Shown here: positions 12,501 to 23,800 of the stretch, in pieces
Layout of the letters: every line of letters starts with the position of its first letter
How positions within the stretch are numbered: the stretch's first letter is position 1
Source of the DNA: Tubulanus polymorphus
Lineage: Eukaryota; Nemertea; Palaeonemertea; Tubulaniformes; Tubulanidae
Assembly (NCBI RefSeq): GCF_964204645.1
Contig: NC_134029.1
Coordinates: forward strand, 22,090,450 to 22,154,449
DNA length: 64,000 nt
Direction of reading: 5' to 3'
Notes under the pieces: generated by a model
Databases searched by the model: none
What the model was told of the DNA's origin: nothing
The model's input: the letters and a program-made list of their open reading frames with translations, nothing else
Made by a program: the position numbers and the translations under genes

Positions 12501-15500
12501 GCGCGCCAATTTTTCTGAATGGCAAGAAAATAAACGTCATCGAGGTCAGCGGATTCCTGCTATAGTTTCGATAATTGGGCAATTATCTTTTGAAATGGAA
12601 TTTAGAAAATCATACGGTATATTAATTGTAGGCGTTATGGACGAAGAACCCTCGAGAAGTGACCGAAGAACAACATGAAGAGTTTTATAGATTTATTAGT
12701 AAAGGTTTCGACCGGCCGAGGTATACATTACACTACAAAACAGAAGCTCCCCTCGACATCAAAGCCTTGTTCTATATCCCAGAAACAAAGCCAAGTAAGA
12801 AACATTCTAAAAAGAAGCTATATATATATATATATATGAATATATATATGAATATATATATATATATACCTTTATGAAAACATTGGTCTGAAATGATATG
12901 AATTGTGTAAGAATTTTAACCGCTTTCTTAATTTCATAGCTTTGTTCGACATGGGCCGCGATATTGAAAGCGGTGTCTCCCTCTACAGTCGAAAAATTAT
13001 GATTATGAGCCGAGTGCAGAATGTGCTTCCGAAGTGGATGCGATTCATGAAAGGTAACGAAAAGTTTCCCAAAGTTTATTAAAAATGTTCTAGTTTACTT
13101 GTACCGCGCTTCGAAAGTCTAGATTAAAAGCGCATTTTTTCAACTCTATTTTGAAGGTGTGATTGACAGTGAAGATATACCTCTGAATCTGAGTCGAGAA
13201 TTATTACAAGAGAGTGCCCTGATTAGGTAATTAATGCCCATTTATTAGTCGCATTTTTCTTTCCCGCGTGCAAATATTTTGAGGTGTTCTTTAGTCAATT
13301 CTCTTCCTGTTATTCTTGATTAATCCAATTATCGTTTAATTAACAACTTCCTTCAATGGGCTGAATAACTCCTGCAGATGGCAGTACCTTCTATAATCTG
13401 ATGACACTACTTTCTATTCCGTGTTTGACTCAATCTCCACCTATCAGTCAAAACAAGGACTTCAAACATTTCTCGTCAAATATTCATTCTCTCCGTCCAC
13501 ATCTGCAGATTGCATGTTTTTCTATCAAACAAATTTATTTCTCCAGGAAACTACGAAGTGTATTGACGAGCAAAGTACTCAAGTTTCTTCAAGAACAAGC
13601 TAATAAGGACCCAGAAAAATATTTACAATTTTACGATTCGTTTGGCATATTTTTCCGAGAAGCTGTGGTGACTTCGCATGATCAACCTGAAAGGGTTCGT
13701 GTTGTTATGTCTGGATACTTTTTCTCTTATCTAAGCTGAAAAATAAGTTTTCATTAACCTCTTAGATATTTAGTGAAATAGCTATTTAGATTTTTTCTAT
13801 TGATTAGGAGGAAATTTCTAAACTGTTCCGATATGAGTCTTCTGCACTGCCTAAAGGTACATACACCAGTCTTGAGCAGTACGCCACGCGGATGAAATCA
13901 GGAACAAGAGAGATCTACTTCTTTTCTGCTCCTAGGTAAGTCAATTCTCCAAAAGGACCTTTATTGTAGTGAAGTCCATCTTTAGACTTTGCAGCCAGAA
14001 TTCTCATCATTTCAGTCGTGAATTGGCTGAGACTTCGCCATATTTTGAGTTGATGAAGAAGAAAGAGGCGGAAGTATTGTTCTGTTATGAGCCTTACGAT
14101 GAACTCGTCCTGTTAAATTTAGGCGAGTTCGACCGCAAAAAGCTGATCTCTATCGAGAATGTCGATGGCGATAAAGATGATAAGAATGTTGTCGATGAAA
14201 AAGGTACAAGATTAGAAATTTTTTGTAATCATACAATAGATTTTATGTATTCTAGTTCTATTCATACTTTTAAGAAGTTAAAATAAGTAAAGTTACAATG
14301 TTCCCATAATTCTTTTCCAGATCCGAATAGTTTAAGTTCAGAAGAGGCCGACGGTCTTCAATCATGGCTTAGAGTGATATTGGGTACAAAGGTTAAAGAT
14401 ACTAAAATCACGCATAAGTTGGTAACGCATCCGTGTATCTTAACAATGGAACAGATGAGTGCAGCTCGGCACTTCTTACGCACGACGCTGGCCGATAGAT
14501 CCGAGGAAGAGAAAAATCGTCTTCTGCAACCGATTATGGAAATCAACCCAACGTAAGTACATATAACTTATTGATCGATAAATTTAGTTTTAAGCAAACA
14601 TTCATTCCTATTTTGACAAAAACTCGTGATAGTTATCTAGTGATCGAATTAGGAAAAATGTTATCAGTATTTGCGTTGTCAATTATCTTTTATCGTAGTT
14701 TCTGATACTGATTTCTCGACGACCTATGAACGACAGTTTTTCCTGTTTGTTATTATGGTATTGTTATATCATAAAACAAGAGACCACAGGTTTTCTATAT
14801 TAAGTAATAGTATATTATGGTCGTTGAATATAGCTATGCTTTCGTAATACGGTCGGACTCGCTGCTTCAGACTTCACGATCACATGTATTGATTGATACA
14901 CAGAGTTGTATAATTATTCAGCCAGCATTGATTGTCCGAATGCTGTCCACAGTCTATCTATTTGCTCTCCCGTTGCTCCTAGGATTTCTCATATAATTAG
15001 ATCACCATACAGTGTTCGTACAGTTTGCTGTCATTCTGCCGACATCTTTTCGATTTAACAAAAACTAATTTGCTGATCATCTTTTTCTATATCCATTAAA
15101 TTCTAATTCACTCTCGTGCGATAGTTCGCTTTGGTACGAACTACATTAGAAGGCTTCGATCGAGGTGTTGTTGCAATCAGAACTGCGCATATGATTGAAA
15201 AAATACGTTCACTTTGAAATCGATTTTAATCAAGAGTTATTGTAATAACGGTGAACCATATAGGAATGCACTGTCTGTATATAGGTTGTGACAGCTTGGT
15301 ACCTGTTTACCGAGGACCAATAGACTATTGTGCGAGTAACATTATGGTTATTCATGATCGGTGAAATATGGTTTAAATATTCCATGCGGCTTTTACAAAA
15401 TTCATATCTGAATTTCATGTAGTTTTTCCAAGAGCATGGATTGATTTGTTTCAGTTCAGATATAGCGAAATAGCGTTTCAGACCACAGATGTTTTAGTCA

Positions 15501-15930
15501 TAGATGTCTTTGAACTATCAGTTTATACTGAATCAACATACAACATAGAATCAATCAATGTCTTGTGATTTCAAAAGTTTATCAAGTGTGATAATACTGT
15601 GATTAGGCTATACATTTGATTTTGACACCAAAATTTTAACTTCATGCGTATATTATATTAATTTTTGTTCAGTCATCCAGTCATTAAGAAACTTTACAAG
15701 CTACGGACTACTGATGAAGACTTAGCCAAATTAGTCGCGCTACAGGTATTTTCATTAGAATCATTTATGAGTCGTCTTAAGCACTATTTTATCGGCAAAT
15801 CGTTAAGCTTTTTTCTCTTTTCTAGATCTACGACAACGCTATGATAGCTGCCGGTTTGTTGGATGATCCTAGAGTGATGTTGAACAGGCTCAATGATCTG
15901 CTTATAAAGTCATTAGAGAAAATTGACTAA
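6563..15930 (+). CDS. TRAP1: TRAP1, mitochondrial HSP90 chaperone (5' incomplete)
   Basis: ATP-dependent chaperone of the mitochondrial matrix. Fifteen exons: 6563-6645, 6877-7026, 8787-8858, 11066-11235, 11311-11420, 12471-12544, 12632-12794, 12940-13053, 13157-13226, 13547-13694, 13808-13935, 14016-14203, 14321-14552, 15673-15745, 15826-15930. They join in frame to about 626 codons; the protein matches vertebrate TRAP1 from its [20 protein letters not shown] segment to the C-terminus. Visible GHKL features are the catalytic Glu in [15 protein letters not shown], the DTGVGM nucleotide loop and the [13 protein letters not shown] lid/glycine loop; the middle-domain [11 protein letters not shown] carries the catalytic-loop Arg. 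The C-terminal dimerisation domain ends [15 protein letters not shown]. The mitochondrial presequence, about 75 residues in the family, is not seen; the first exon needs a phase-1 donor upstream. Exon 10 uses an unusual GTTCGT donor. Intron sequence at 7027-8786, 8859-11065, 11421-12470 and 14553-15672 shows no other gene. Confidence 0.95.
9415..9446. repeat. CAG-type microsatellite in a TRAP1 intron
   Basis: About ten CAG/CGG triplets (cagcagcggcagcag and onward) lie in the intron between TRAP1 exons 3 and 4. Apparent poly-Ala frames on either strand here result from the repeat and are not supported as coding. Confidence 0.8.
10582..11002. mobile_element. MITE family 'CAGGGTCCCTAC', copy A
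   Basis: A ~420 bp element in the TRAP1 intron just before exon 4 (11066). It shares blocks with 31158-31539 and 53156-53556: an early 'ttctttaaaaactcctt' block, 'gcttgaaactcctt', and a terminal 'gaatgactgatctgtaggga'. The 5' end is degenerate here (cagggagccctg). No coding frame. The intact ends are best seen in copy B. Confidence 0.7.
12817..12870. repeat. AT dinucleotide microsatellite
   Basis: An interrupted (TA)n tract in the intron after TRAP1 exon 7. Similar TA tracts occur at about 16690, 18355, 36350 and 52238. Confidence 0.85.
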
Positions 15931-18878
15931 TTATACGAACTAATTACACTGGTGCTTACAGGGACATCACGACCTAATCATGATAGGCTGCATGTTGGAC
16001 CAGCAGTAGGCAAACTACTGCTCAACTGATTTCATTTATAATATATAAATGGTTTGTAATATTGGGACAACTGTGACAGGGCAGATTATCATTGAACTCT
16101 TTTTTATCAGTAATATCAGGGTCACTAGTCTAGTGTCTCCGGTCGGACTTAGGAATGATTTCTCAACATCATGAATACCAGCACATTCACATGCTCATTA
16201 TTTATTAGGTTCAGATAAACAAGTCTAGGACTCAAAAGCAGGAAGTTTTCCTTCCTGTAGATACCTAGATATATTCATTGTACTGCACCATCAATTCTGG
16301 ACTTAGTTAATTATGTTCAGTATGCAAGTCATGTCAATGATCAGGTCATATCTTCATTTTATAAATTCACTCATTAATGTCTATGGAATTAAAAGATCGA
16401 TGTCTTTTTTTATTACAAAATATAAATCTTTAAGTTGGTCTCATTTTTTCCTCAAACTGGTTATCTCGGGCTTTTTCTGGCAGTCCGTGTCATTAAGTGC
16501 AGGAAGAGCGATCCATCGAGCCACACAGGGTGAAGTTGATGTACGGTAAAACAATGAACACGAGGACAAAAAATGTTGCGATGACCAGATGATGAACATT
16601 TCGTTTATTGCCATACCATATACAGAGAATATACAGCACATAATATATTTGATAACACGCTAATTTTAACCACTATCAATTACATCTATATAATATATAT
16701 ATATATACAGGTCACACATCACACAAACCACTACTTGTATTAATTCTATACGTGTACACTTCATCTTTCAACCGTCAGCTGCCGATAAACACTTCCGAAA
16801 TTGCAAAGTATCGGCCGCCGCGACCAGCTGTCGTCGTTTGAGTAGGTTCTGGTTTATTTTTACGAATGTGAAGGAGTGTTACAACTTACTAAGGCCGAGT
16901 AACAAATCCGAGAACATTCTGGACTGTGTTTAATGATTCCTAGGCTCGAAGAGATGGCAGCGGCGTCGGAGAGAGAGATAGAGAGCTACGGTAAAGATGA
17001 AGTGTCCGTTCGCGATCTGCTTCGGGAAGTGTGTCACAAAATCGATTATCTTAAAACTGGCATCGAAACGCTATCTTCACCTCCGTGAAAACCTGAGTAC
17101 TGACAGAAAACAGACTTTGTAACGACGCCTTCAGCGAAGAGAAAGCTTTCGTATAACCGTTTCTATTCACTGAGTGACATGATCTCTGAGTAGAACGAAC
17201 GCTTCGGGTTCTTAGTTCATTCTACGATTGATTGCTCTACGACTAAGATTCATACTTAAATACTCTATGAAGATGTTCTTACGCTAGAGAAGTTTCCATT
17301 TTCTTCCGTTAACAGCGAGATAAAACCATAGAAGACAATAATAATATAACATACATATACAACTATGCTGTATTTCCCATATTTTTCAAAGGTTGACCTA
17401 CGACTTCAGATTCTACGATACAGTGATTCACTACTGTCAAATATAGGGGAGGTTCATCCGATATATGTATTATATACATCTTGGTTCATTTTTTGTGGAA
17501 TGCTTTACAACAACATACATTTACTTCATCGAATTCGATCGTAGTGTTTTGGATACAATTTCCTTTCTCAAAAACGGAAAACGTCCTACGCTAGAAAATG
17601 CCCTACCGTGAATATTAAAGCCTGAACTTCGAGAAGAGACCGAATTAATCGTCTCATCTCCGTAAAACATAAACAAATTTTTCAACAATTACAATTTGCA
17701 GCTATGATTCTAGTTACAGTTTTACTTTACAATCACAAATAAAAATCTTCTATCACGCCTTTTCAGAGATAATTTAATAATAATATACTTCATTTGTTTT
17801 TTATTTATATATTTATATAATATGCATATTCTACAGTCTATTTTAGCTTCACATTCAAGGAAAACTTGTTCGTTTCGCAGATTTTACAACAATATAATTG
17901 ACGACGATGTTGTAGACTGACACTACTGAGAAGTCTTTAATTTACGTCACTTCTGGTGGAATTAAATAATCAATCGCCGCAATGAACGTTTATCGTTTCA
18001 TTCTGCAGCCTAAAGCGCACACCTAAACTTCGAATTTCGTTAAGTTTCGAAAACGCTAAATTCAGTAGAACTTAAGGTGAAAATAATCATCGATCAGAGA
18101 CCTACCCTTCGTCGACGAATCGAAAAACATGTCATTAAATTTCGAGAAGCAACACGTACACGCAATGATGGAGACAACAGTAATTAGGTCGGTATGGATT
18201 GATCTTATACTAAATGGTGCATTTAATGACAATTTCATTTATCGTCTTTCGCGCTAACCGAATTTCACATTTGCGCCTAGTCTTGTCAGATTTATAGATT
18301 ACTACAGAAATGATGGGCTGTTTATTTCATTTTTGGTGGTCAGTTATTTACACAATATATATATATATATATACGTATATACATTGCGCGTGATTATAGA
18401 TATTGAGTGGCTTTATATCGGATTGACAGCGCTTACAGCCGAAATGACACTAAGAGCATTAATGGCCAGATGGCCGTCATGGAAATACGATAGCGTGTAG
18501 AGGCTATAACCATATATATAATTTTTTTTCAACCGTTTTTATAGCATTCACTTGTTCCGTCAAAATTTGATCGCAAAATCCATCAGTGGTCGGGTGAACG
18601 TCCCGAATTTTTAATCAACGACCCCGTATTCAATCGTAAATCGAATCACGCATAAATAAATATATATATATTTTTTAAAGAAGCTCCGCTCGTTTTATTT
18701 TTTTTGACAGCGAATCATTTCTGCTCAAATCTGGCCTTCGTTCGATGTCCTCTGTACAACATAATATACACAAACGTCAAGAGGAGTCGTTCGGTCCTCT
18801 CTGTATTATCATTATTTCATTTAAATAAACTTTTCTATTTTCGGTGTGATTCGCGAGCGTGGCCGATGTCCTCGCGGT
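15931..18878. other. Intergenic stretch between TRAP1 and ATP6V0C
   Basis: This contains the 3' UTRs of the two convergent genes. A small hairpin with 8 bp arms (AGCAGTAG/CTACTGCT, 16002-16022) lies in the probable TRAP1 3' UTR. ATP6V0C is on the minus strand and has an AATAAA signal (read as TTTATT at 18694-18699). TA microsatellites occur near 16690 and 18355. Apart from the candidate exon at 16933-17088, I see no gene. Confidence 0.6.
16933..17088 (+). CDS. Candidate small ORF or terminal exon, unknown
   Basis: A 51-codon frame from ATG 16933 to TGA 17088 encodes a hydrophilic, helix-prone peptide (for example VRDLLREVCHKIDYLKTG). A usable splice acceptor (ttcctag) ends at 16943 in the same frame, so this could be the last exon of an unrecognised plus-strand gene as well as a small ORF. 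The codon and amino-acid mix looks more protein-like than its surroundings. I do not recognise the product, found no partner exon between TRAP1 and this point, and cannot exclude chance. Confidence 0.3.
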   Translation: MIPRLEEMAAASEREIESYGKDEVSVRDLLREVCHKIDYLKTGIETLSSPP

Positions 18879-20221
18879 TTATTTCGGCGATTTCGTGGCT
18901 AAAATCAACGCGACGATCAGTCCGTAGAGACCTAATACTTCAGCGAAAATGAGAATAAGGATCATTCCGACGAATAGCCTCGGCTGTTGCGCTGTACCTC
19001 GCACGCCGGCGTCACCTACGATTCCGATAGCGAATCCGGCAGCTACTCCGCTCAATCCTACACTAAGTCCGGCGCCCAAATGTACAAAACTCCTGCAAAT
19101 GAGGAATTCATCGATAAAAATCAAAACTGCTTAAATTTGCAGAGCATAAGAGTTCTTGCAGATCGGGGAATCCAAAACTCCCTGTGACTCTTGACCAAAA
19201 ATTCTTTAATTAATGAAATCATCAGCCATCCCCCAGGGAGTAGCTTCTTATCTGAAAGAGGTTCTCTGTGCCACTTTTCACCAGCAAGAACAAAAAGATA
19301 TACCAAATTATCCCTGACTTTTCCCTGATCTGATCCCCGAGAAACTGAGGTAGCATTTAAGATATGAACTTAAGTAGATACCAAACAATTTATTCTTGGG
19401 GACCCTGAATATTTGACCCAAATGGCTCAAGGAAACAGGAGTAAGAAAGAATCTACTTAAGTCACCTGAGACAGAGATCACTTAGAATGTAACAACTTAC
19501 AGAAATAGTGTGTATTCAGTTGGATCAGCACTAAGAGAATTAGCAATCAACGCAGCTACAACTAAACCATAAATAGCGATAATACCGGCCATAACAACTG
19601 GAATAACGGATTTCATTATAAACTCTGGTCGCATCACCGACATCGTCGCGATACCAGTACCGGATTTAGCTGTTCCGTAAGCGGCGCCAAGGGCTGAAAA
19701 ATATCAAAACAGAAAATATGATTACGTAAAACTTCCAAGTCGACCCTGGGTGTCTGATTGTATTCTACCCTTAAATATATCAAGCACTGCTGGGTAAAGC
19801 TATTTAGAAAGGGAAGATTGTTTACCAAAATTTTTTATTTATATATTTAGATTCTGAAATTATATAAACTGATGAACATGGGTATGATAGATAGATTATG
19901 ATTTATGAAACTCTTTTCGACCTAAGGCTAAAGCCTCAGCTCAATTCATTCCATAGCTCTATTTAGTCTAGCTCTGGTGGAGTAGATTTGTAAAAGGGAC
20001 GAACATCAAAATATTGAGATTGATAATATCATAAATAATCACAGCTGAAATAAATGAATGAGGATACATGATGCCGGATCCGACCGGACCGGGCACGACC
20101 TGTCTTTTCTGTGTGAAGTGAATATTTCATTTTCAATCGACTCACCGCTGAATACTATAGCTGATGTGGCGCCCATTACACCGAAGAAAGGTGTGTATAA
20201 CGGTTGTTCAACGTCTGCCAT
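18879..20221 (-). CDS. ATP6V0C: V-type H+-ATPase 16-kDa proteolipid subunit c
   Basis: Subunit of the membrane c-ring of the vacuolar proton pump, which acidifies lysosomes, endosomes and secretory vesicles. Three exons in transcript order: 20221-20146, 19693-19501, 19092-18879. They join to 160 codons, against about 155 in vertebrates. Visible family blocks are [20 protein letters not shown] (TM1), [19 protein letters not shown] (luminal loop) and the fourth transmembrane helix with [20 protein letters not shown], whose Glu is the proton-carrying carboxylate. [18 protein letters not shown] is the glycine-rich TM3. The start is fixed by [14 protein letters not shown]. It is divergently paired with PWP2. 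The minus-strand poly(A) signal is at 18694-18699. Intron 2 holds a dispersed repeat shared with PWP2. Confidence 0.97.
19141..19325 (-). repeat. Dispersed ~180-bp repeat in ATP6V0C intron
   Basis: Read on the minus strand, this stretch matches 25290-25475 in the last PWP2 intron. Shared blocks are 'agtggcaca' followed by 'ctctttcagataag'-like and 'ccctgggggatggctgatga'-like segments, then 'gaatttt', 'ggattcccc' and 'gatctgcaagaac'. The two copies lie in introns of adjacent genes in opposite genomic orientation. Class is unknown; probably a short non-autonomous element. Confidence 0.65.
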
Positions 20222-20856
20222 TATTCTTAGTTTTTCTGACGCTTCGAATTTAGAAAATTTTCAAAAAGATTTTGACAGCTCGTCGTAGAGGGTAGCGATT
20301 CTAGCGAAAATGGCGAATGAAGGAGGGTCATGTGACAGTGTTCGGATGGCGCATTCTGTAAGCCGCACGTCGATTGGTTAGATTTTTGAGAAAATCGAAT
20401 CAGAAGCCAATCAGCGATCGTTTAATGGAAACGTTTAGCCAAGCTAGATGACCGTGACGTCACCGCGGCAGCTGAGTCACAATTCAATTCAATATACATT
20501 TATTCGCATAAATTTTTACTCGAAAAAACAATTCAGCCAAATTTAAAAGACTATCGAGCATTTGAATGACGGAAATAATCGAATATTCCGTATATGAAAT
20601 AGAAATTTAGGAGATGGAGGAAGATTTCAAACATTTGACCGGTCACATGACTGCCGGCAGTCATATGACTGGTCACATGATATCGTACAAATACACGTGC
20701 ACTTGTTTGGAAAATTTGTAAACGAAAAGTGAAACCAAATCCTCGGGCGTTCCCCACCTAACGATCGGTGTTTAGTCCCTTATCATGATATATATGGTCG
20801 TTTGATAAAAGAAATTTCTCAACTCTTCGTTTCAACGGGTTTTTAACTTCGTCAAA
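20222..20856. promoter_or_regulatory. Divergent ATP6V0C/PWP2 promoter, E-box and CRE cluster
   Basis: 635 bp separate the two start codons. Palindromic or near-palindromic 10-mers of the M-box/CLEAR type occur four times: GTCATGTGAC (20327-20336), GTCACATGAC (20642-20651), GTCATATGAC (20660-20669) and GTCACATGAT (20672-20681). A canonical E-box CACGTG is at 20694-20699. A full CRE (TGACGTCA) lies at 20455-20462 and an AP-1-like TGAGTCA at 20473-20479. CCAAT-type motifs sit near 20375 (reverse) and 20407. In vertebrates V-ATPase genes are driven by TFEB/MITF through GTCACGTGAC and CACATG variants; that this holds here is inference. Confidence 0.6.
20637..20674. repeat. Near-perfect 19-bp-arm palindrome containing E-boxes
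   Basis: Arms 20637-20655 and 20656-20674 abut directly and match at 17 of 19 positions. Each carries a TCAYATGA core (TCACATGA and TCATATGA). The symmetry may reflect paired binding sites for dimeric bHLH-Zip factors, or a DNA cruciform. Confidence 0.7.
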
Positions 20857-23800
20857 ATGAAGTTTTCATACAGGGTTCGTGCACCACAATCAATGCAAAG
20901 CAAATCAAATACATAACATTTATTGAATTCTGTAACTAAACTTCTTGGCAGGCCTATTAGTAGACGAATGAATGAAATCTTCAAACGCCTTTGAAAATCG
21001 GAAATCTCTGAATATAGATTTTGATTTAGTTATGATATAATATCAACTGTTATTAGCCTTAATTGATTAGTTAATTGACCCTATTTAATTAGTTAATTGA
21101 TAACTGGATATAGTTTATCTTGTTTTATAAATTGATATATTACAATTTTGATTACATTTCAGTTTTCAAATCTTCTCGGTACTGTTTATCGTAAAGGGAA
21201 CTTATCATTCTCTCCTGATGGCAACACCGTTATCAGTCCTGTTGGCAACCGCATCAGCTTGTTTGATCTCAAAAAGTAAGCTTTTTTGCTGTTTCATATT
21301 TGAACAAAAATATGGAGAATTTTCATTTGGCTTTTAATTGTCTTGCAGCAATAAATCGGAGACCTTACCAGTGGAGGGTAAAATGAACTTGTCTGCTTTA
21401 GGTTTATCACCAGATGGAAATATACTTATAGCTATAGATGAAGGTAGTGTATATAATCCTATGTTTTAGAGAAATTTGCACGTAAACAGTGCCCTATAAT
21501 GATCTCCTGTGTCTCGATATTCTCATTTGTAGAAGGAGAAGCTATGCTGATAAGTATGATAAGTAAAACTGTCTTGCATTACCATCACTTTCACGGAAGC
21601 GTCAACTCAATATCGTTTAGCCCAAATGGAAAGCAAGTATTCGCACTTTGGGTTCAGAACTAATTTCATAACGCAAAGCTGATACTAATTTTCATTTTTG
21701 CCTTTCAGAAAATTTGCGATAACCAAAAATAAAATAATCCAGATGTTCCACGCTCCTGGAAAAACGAAAGAATTCAATCCTTTTGTACCGTATCGAACGT
21801 TCTACGGAGCTTTCGATGAAACAACCTGCATCGATTGGACAACTGATTCACGGTAATGTATCTATAAATCAATTCGTTGTCTAATAGTATTTTATGTAGG
21901 TCCTAAAACTGTAATTGATTTTGCAGAGTTTTTTGCGTTGGAGGTAAGGATATGAACACTCGTGTTTACGGAGCTCAGCCTTTCCGAAATTTGATAATCT
22001 ACTCTATTGGAGGACACAGCGATGCTATAGTTGGAACATTCTTCGAAGCAGATTCATTAGATGTATCCTTTGGAAAGAAATTCTTTATGAAACCATGTAA
22101 AAATGTAAAAATTATGGTATATTCGATTATTTACATCATTCAAATGCTCGATCGTCTGTAAAAATTTGTTGCTATTTTGCTGTAAAACTCTTTAACTCTC
22201 ATACAGCTGTACACTTTAAGTTCAAATGGACAGTTATGCGTTTGGGAATGCAACACAGACCTCGATGGCTTGTTACCTTTCGAAGAGAAGAAAGTAACGT
22301 CAGATGAGGAAAGTGATCTTGATGATGATGAGAAAAAAGCAGAAAAAGAAAAAGGTATCGGTAGTTAAATGAATGGAATATTGGTATTTTTGTTTAGTTG
22401 AGATTTACTTATTGTTTTGATAATATTCATTTGTTCATTTCAAGCTCTCATGAAAGCTGCACAGGAAAGTAAAGATGAGAAAATACTTTTCAAACGACTT
22501 GCCAAGTAAGTGACATTACTCTCACTTTGATTCTTCTGAAGGAGAACATCTTAGTTGAACTAATGTATTTATATAATGTTGTATAGACATCGCTACAAAG
22601 ACAACAAAAGAGATGGTAGTCAACATACTCAACTGACATGCGCTATGTTTCACAAAAAGTCACATATTTTGGTCGCCGGTTTCGAAGATGGATCTTTCTT
22701 GCTTCATGAAATGCCAGATTTCAACTTGATTCATTCTCTAAGGTAAGAGTTGTTGAAGAAATCGGTTACCGGTACTTTAATCTTAATGTTCATTTGTGAC
22801 TGGGTATTTTCATCCACTTTCAGTATATCCAATCAAATGATCTCATCGATTGCCATCAATACGACTGGTGATTGGATAGCATTAGGATGTTCAGGTCTAG
22901 GGCAACTGTTGGTCTGGGAATGGCAAAGTGAATCCTATGTACTGAAACAGCAAGGCCATTTCAATAATATGACATGTCTAGTCTATTCACCAGATGGTCA
23001 GTACCTAGTGACTGGTGGTGATGATGGAAAAGTATGTGAAATAATTGTCTGCATGCAATTTCTTGAAAATGAATTAATTCCTAACCTGGTTGAATTGATT
23101 ATTTCCTTCTAGGTGAAAGTTTGGAACACTAGTAGTGGATTTTGCTTCGTAACATTTTCTGAACATAATGCCGGTATAACAGGTGTAGCATTTAGTCAAA
23201 GTGGCCAAGTAGTGTTGTCGAGTTCGTTAGATGGTACTGTACGGGCTTTTGATTTGAACAGGTAATATATTTAGGAAGGATGTGTTGCTTAGACTAAGGT
23301 GAAATGAAAAACAACTCAATCCGCTCTGTCTATTTCAGGTACCGTAATTTCCGGACGTTTACTTCACCACAGCCTGTCCAATTCTCCAGTCTTGCTATTG
23401 ATCCTAGTGGAGAAATCGTCTGCGCTGGAGGAATGGATTCTTTTGATATTTTTGTATGGTCACTACAGACTGGACGACTTCTGGATGTAAGATAATTTAT
23501 TATTTGAAAATATTCTTTACTCAACATATTGTATTCATATTTGTAATTTGTATCTTGCATTATTTTCAGATTTTGTCGGGACATGAAGGTCCTGTATCAG
23601 CGGTTGTATTCAGCACTACAAGTTCTATATTAGCCAGCGCTTCTTGGGACAAAACTGTCAAACTTTGGGATGTGTTCGAAAATAAAGGTTCTAAAGAGAC
23701 CTTCAGATTCAATACTGATGGTGAGGAGTGATTGAAAGTGTTTTTATGGCAGTTAAGAGAAAAAACTCCTGAATAAATTGATCATACTAAATTCTATTTC

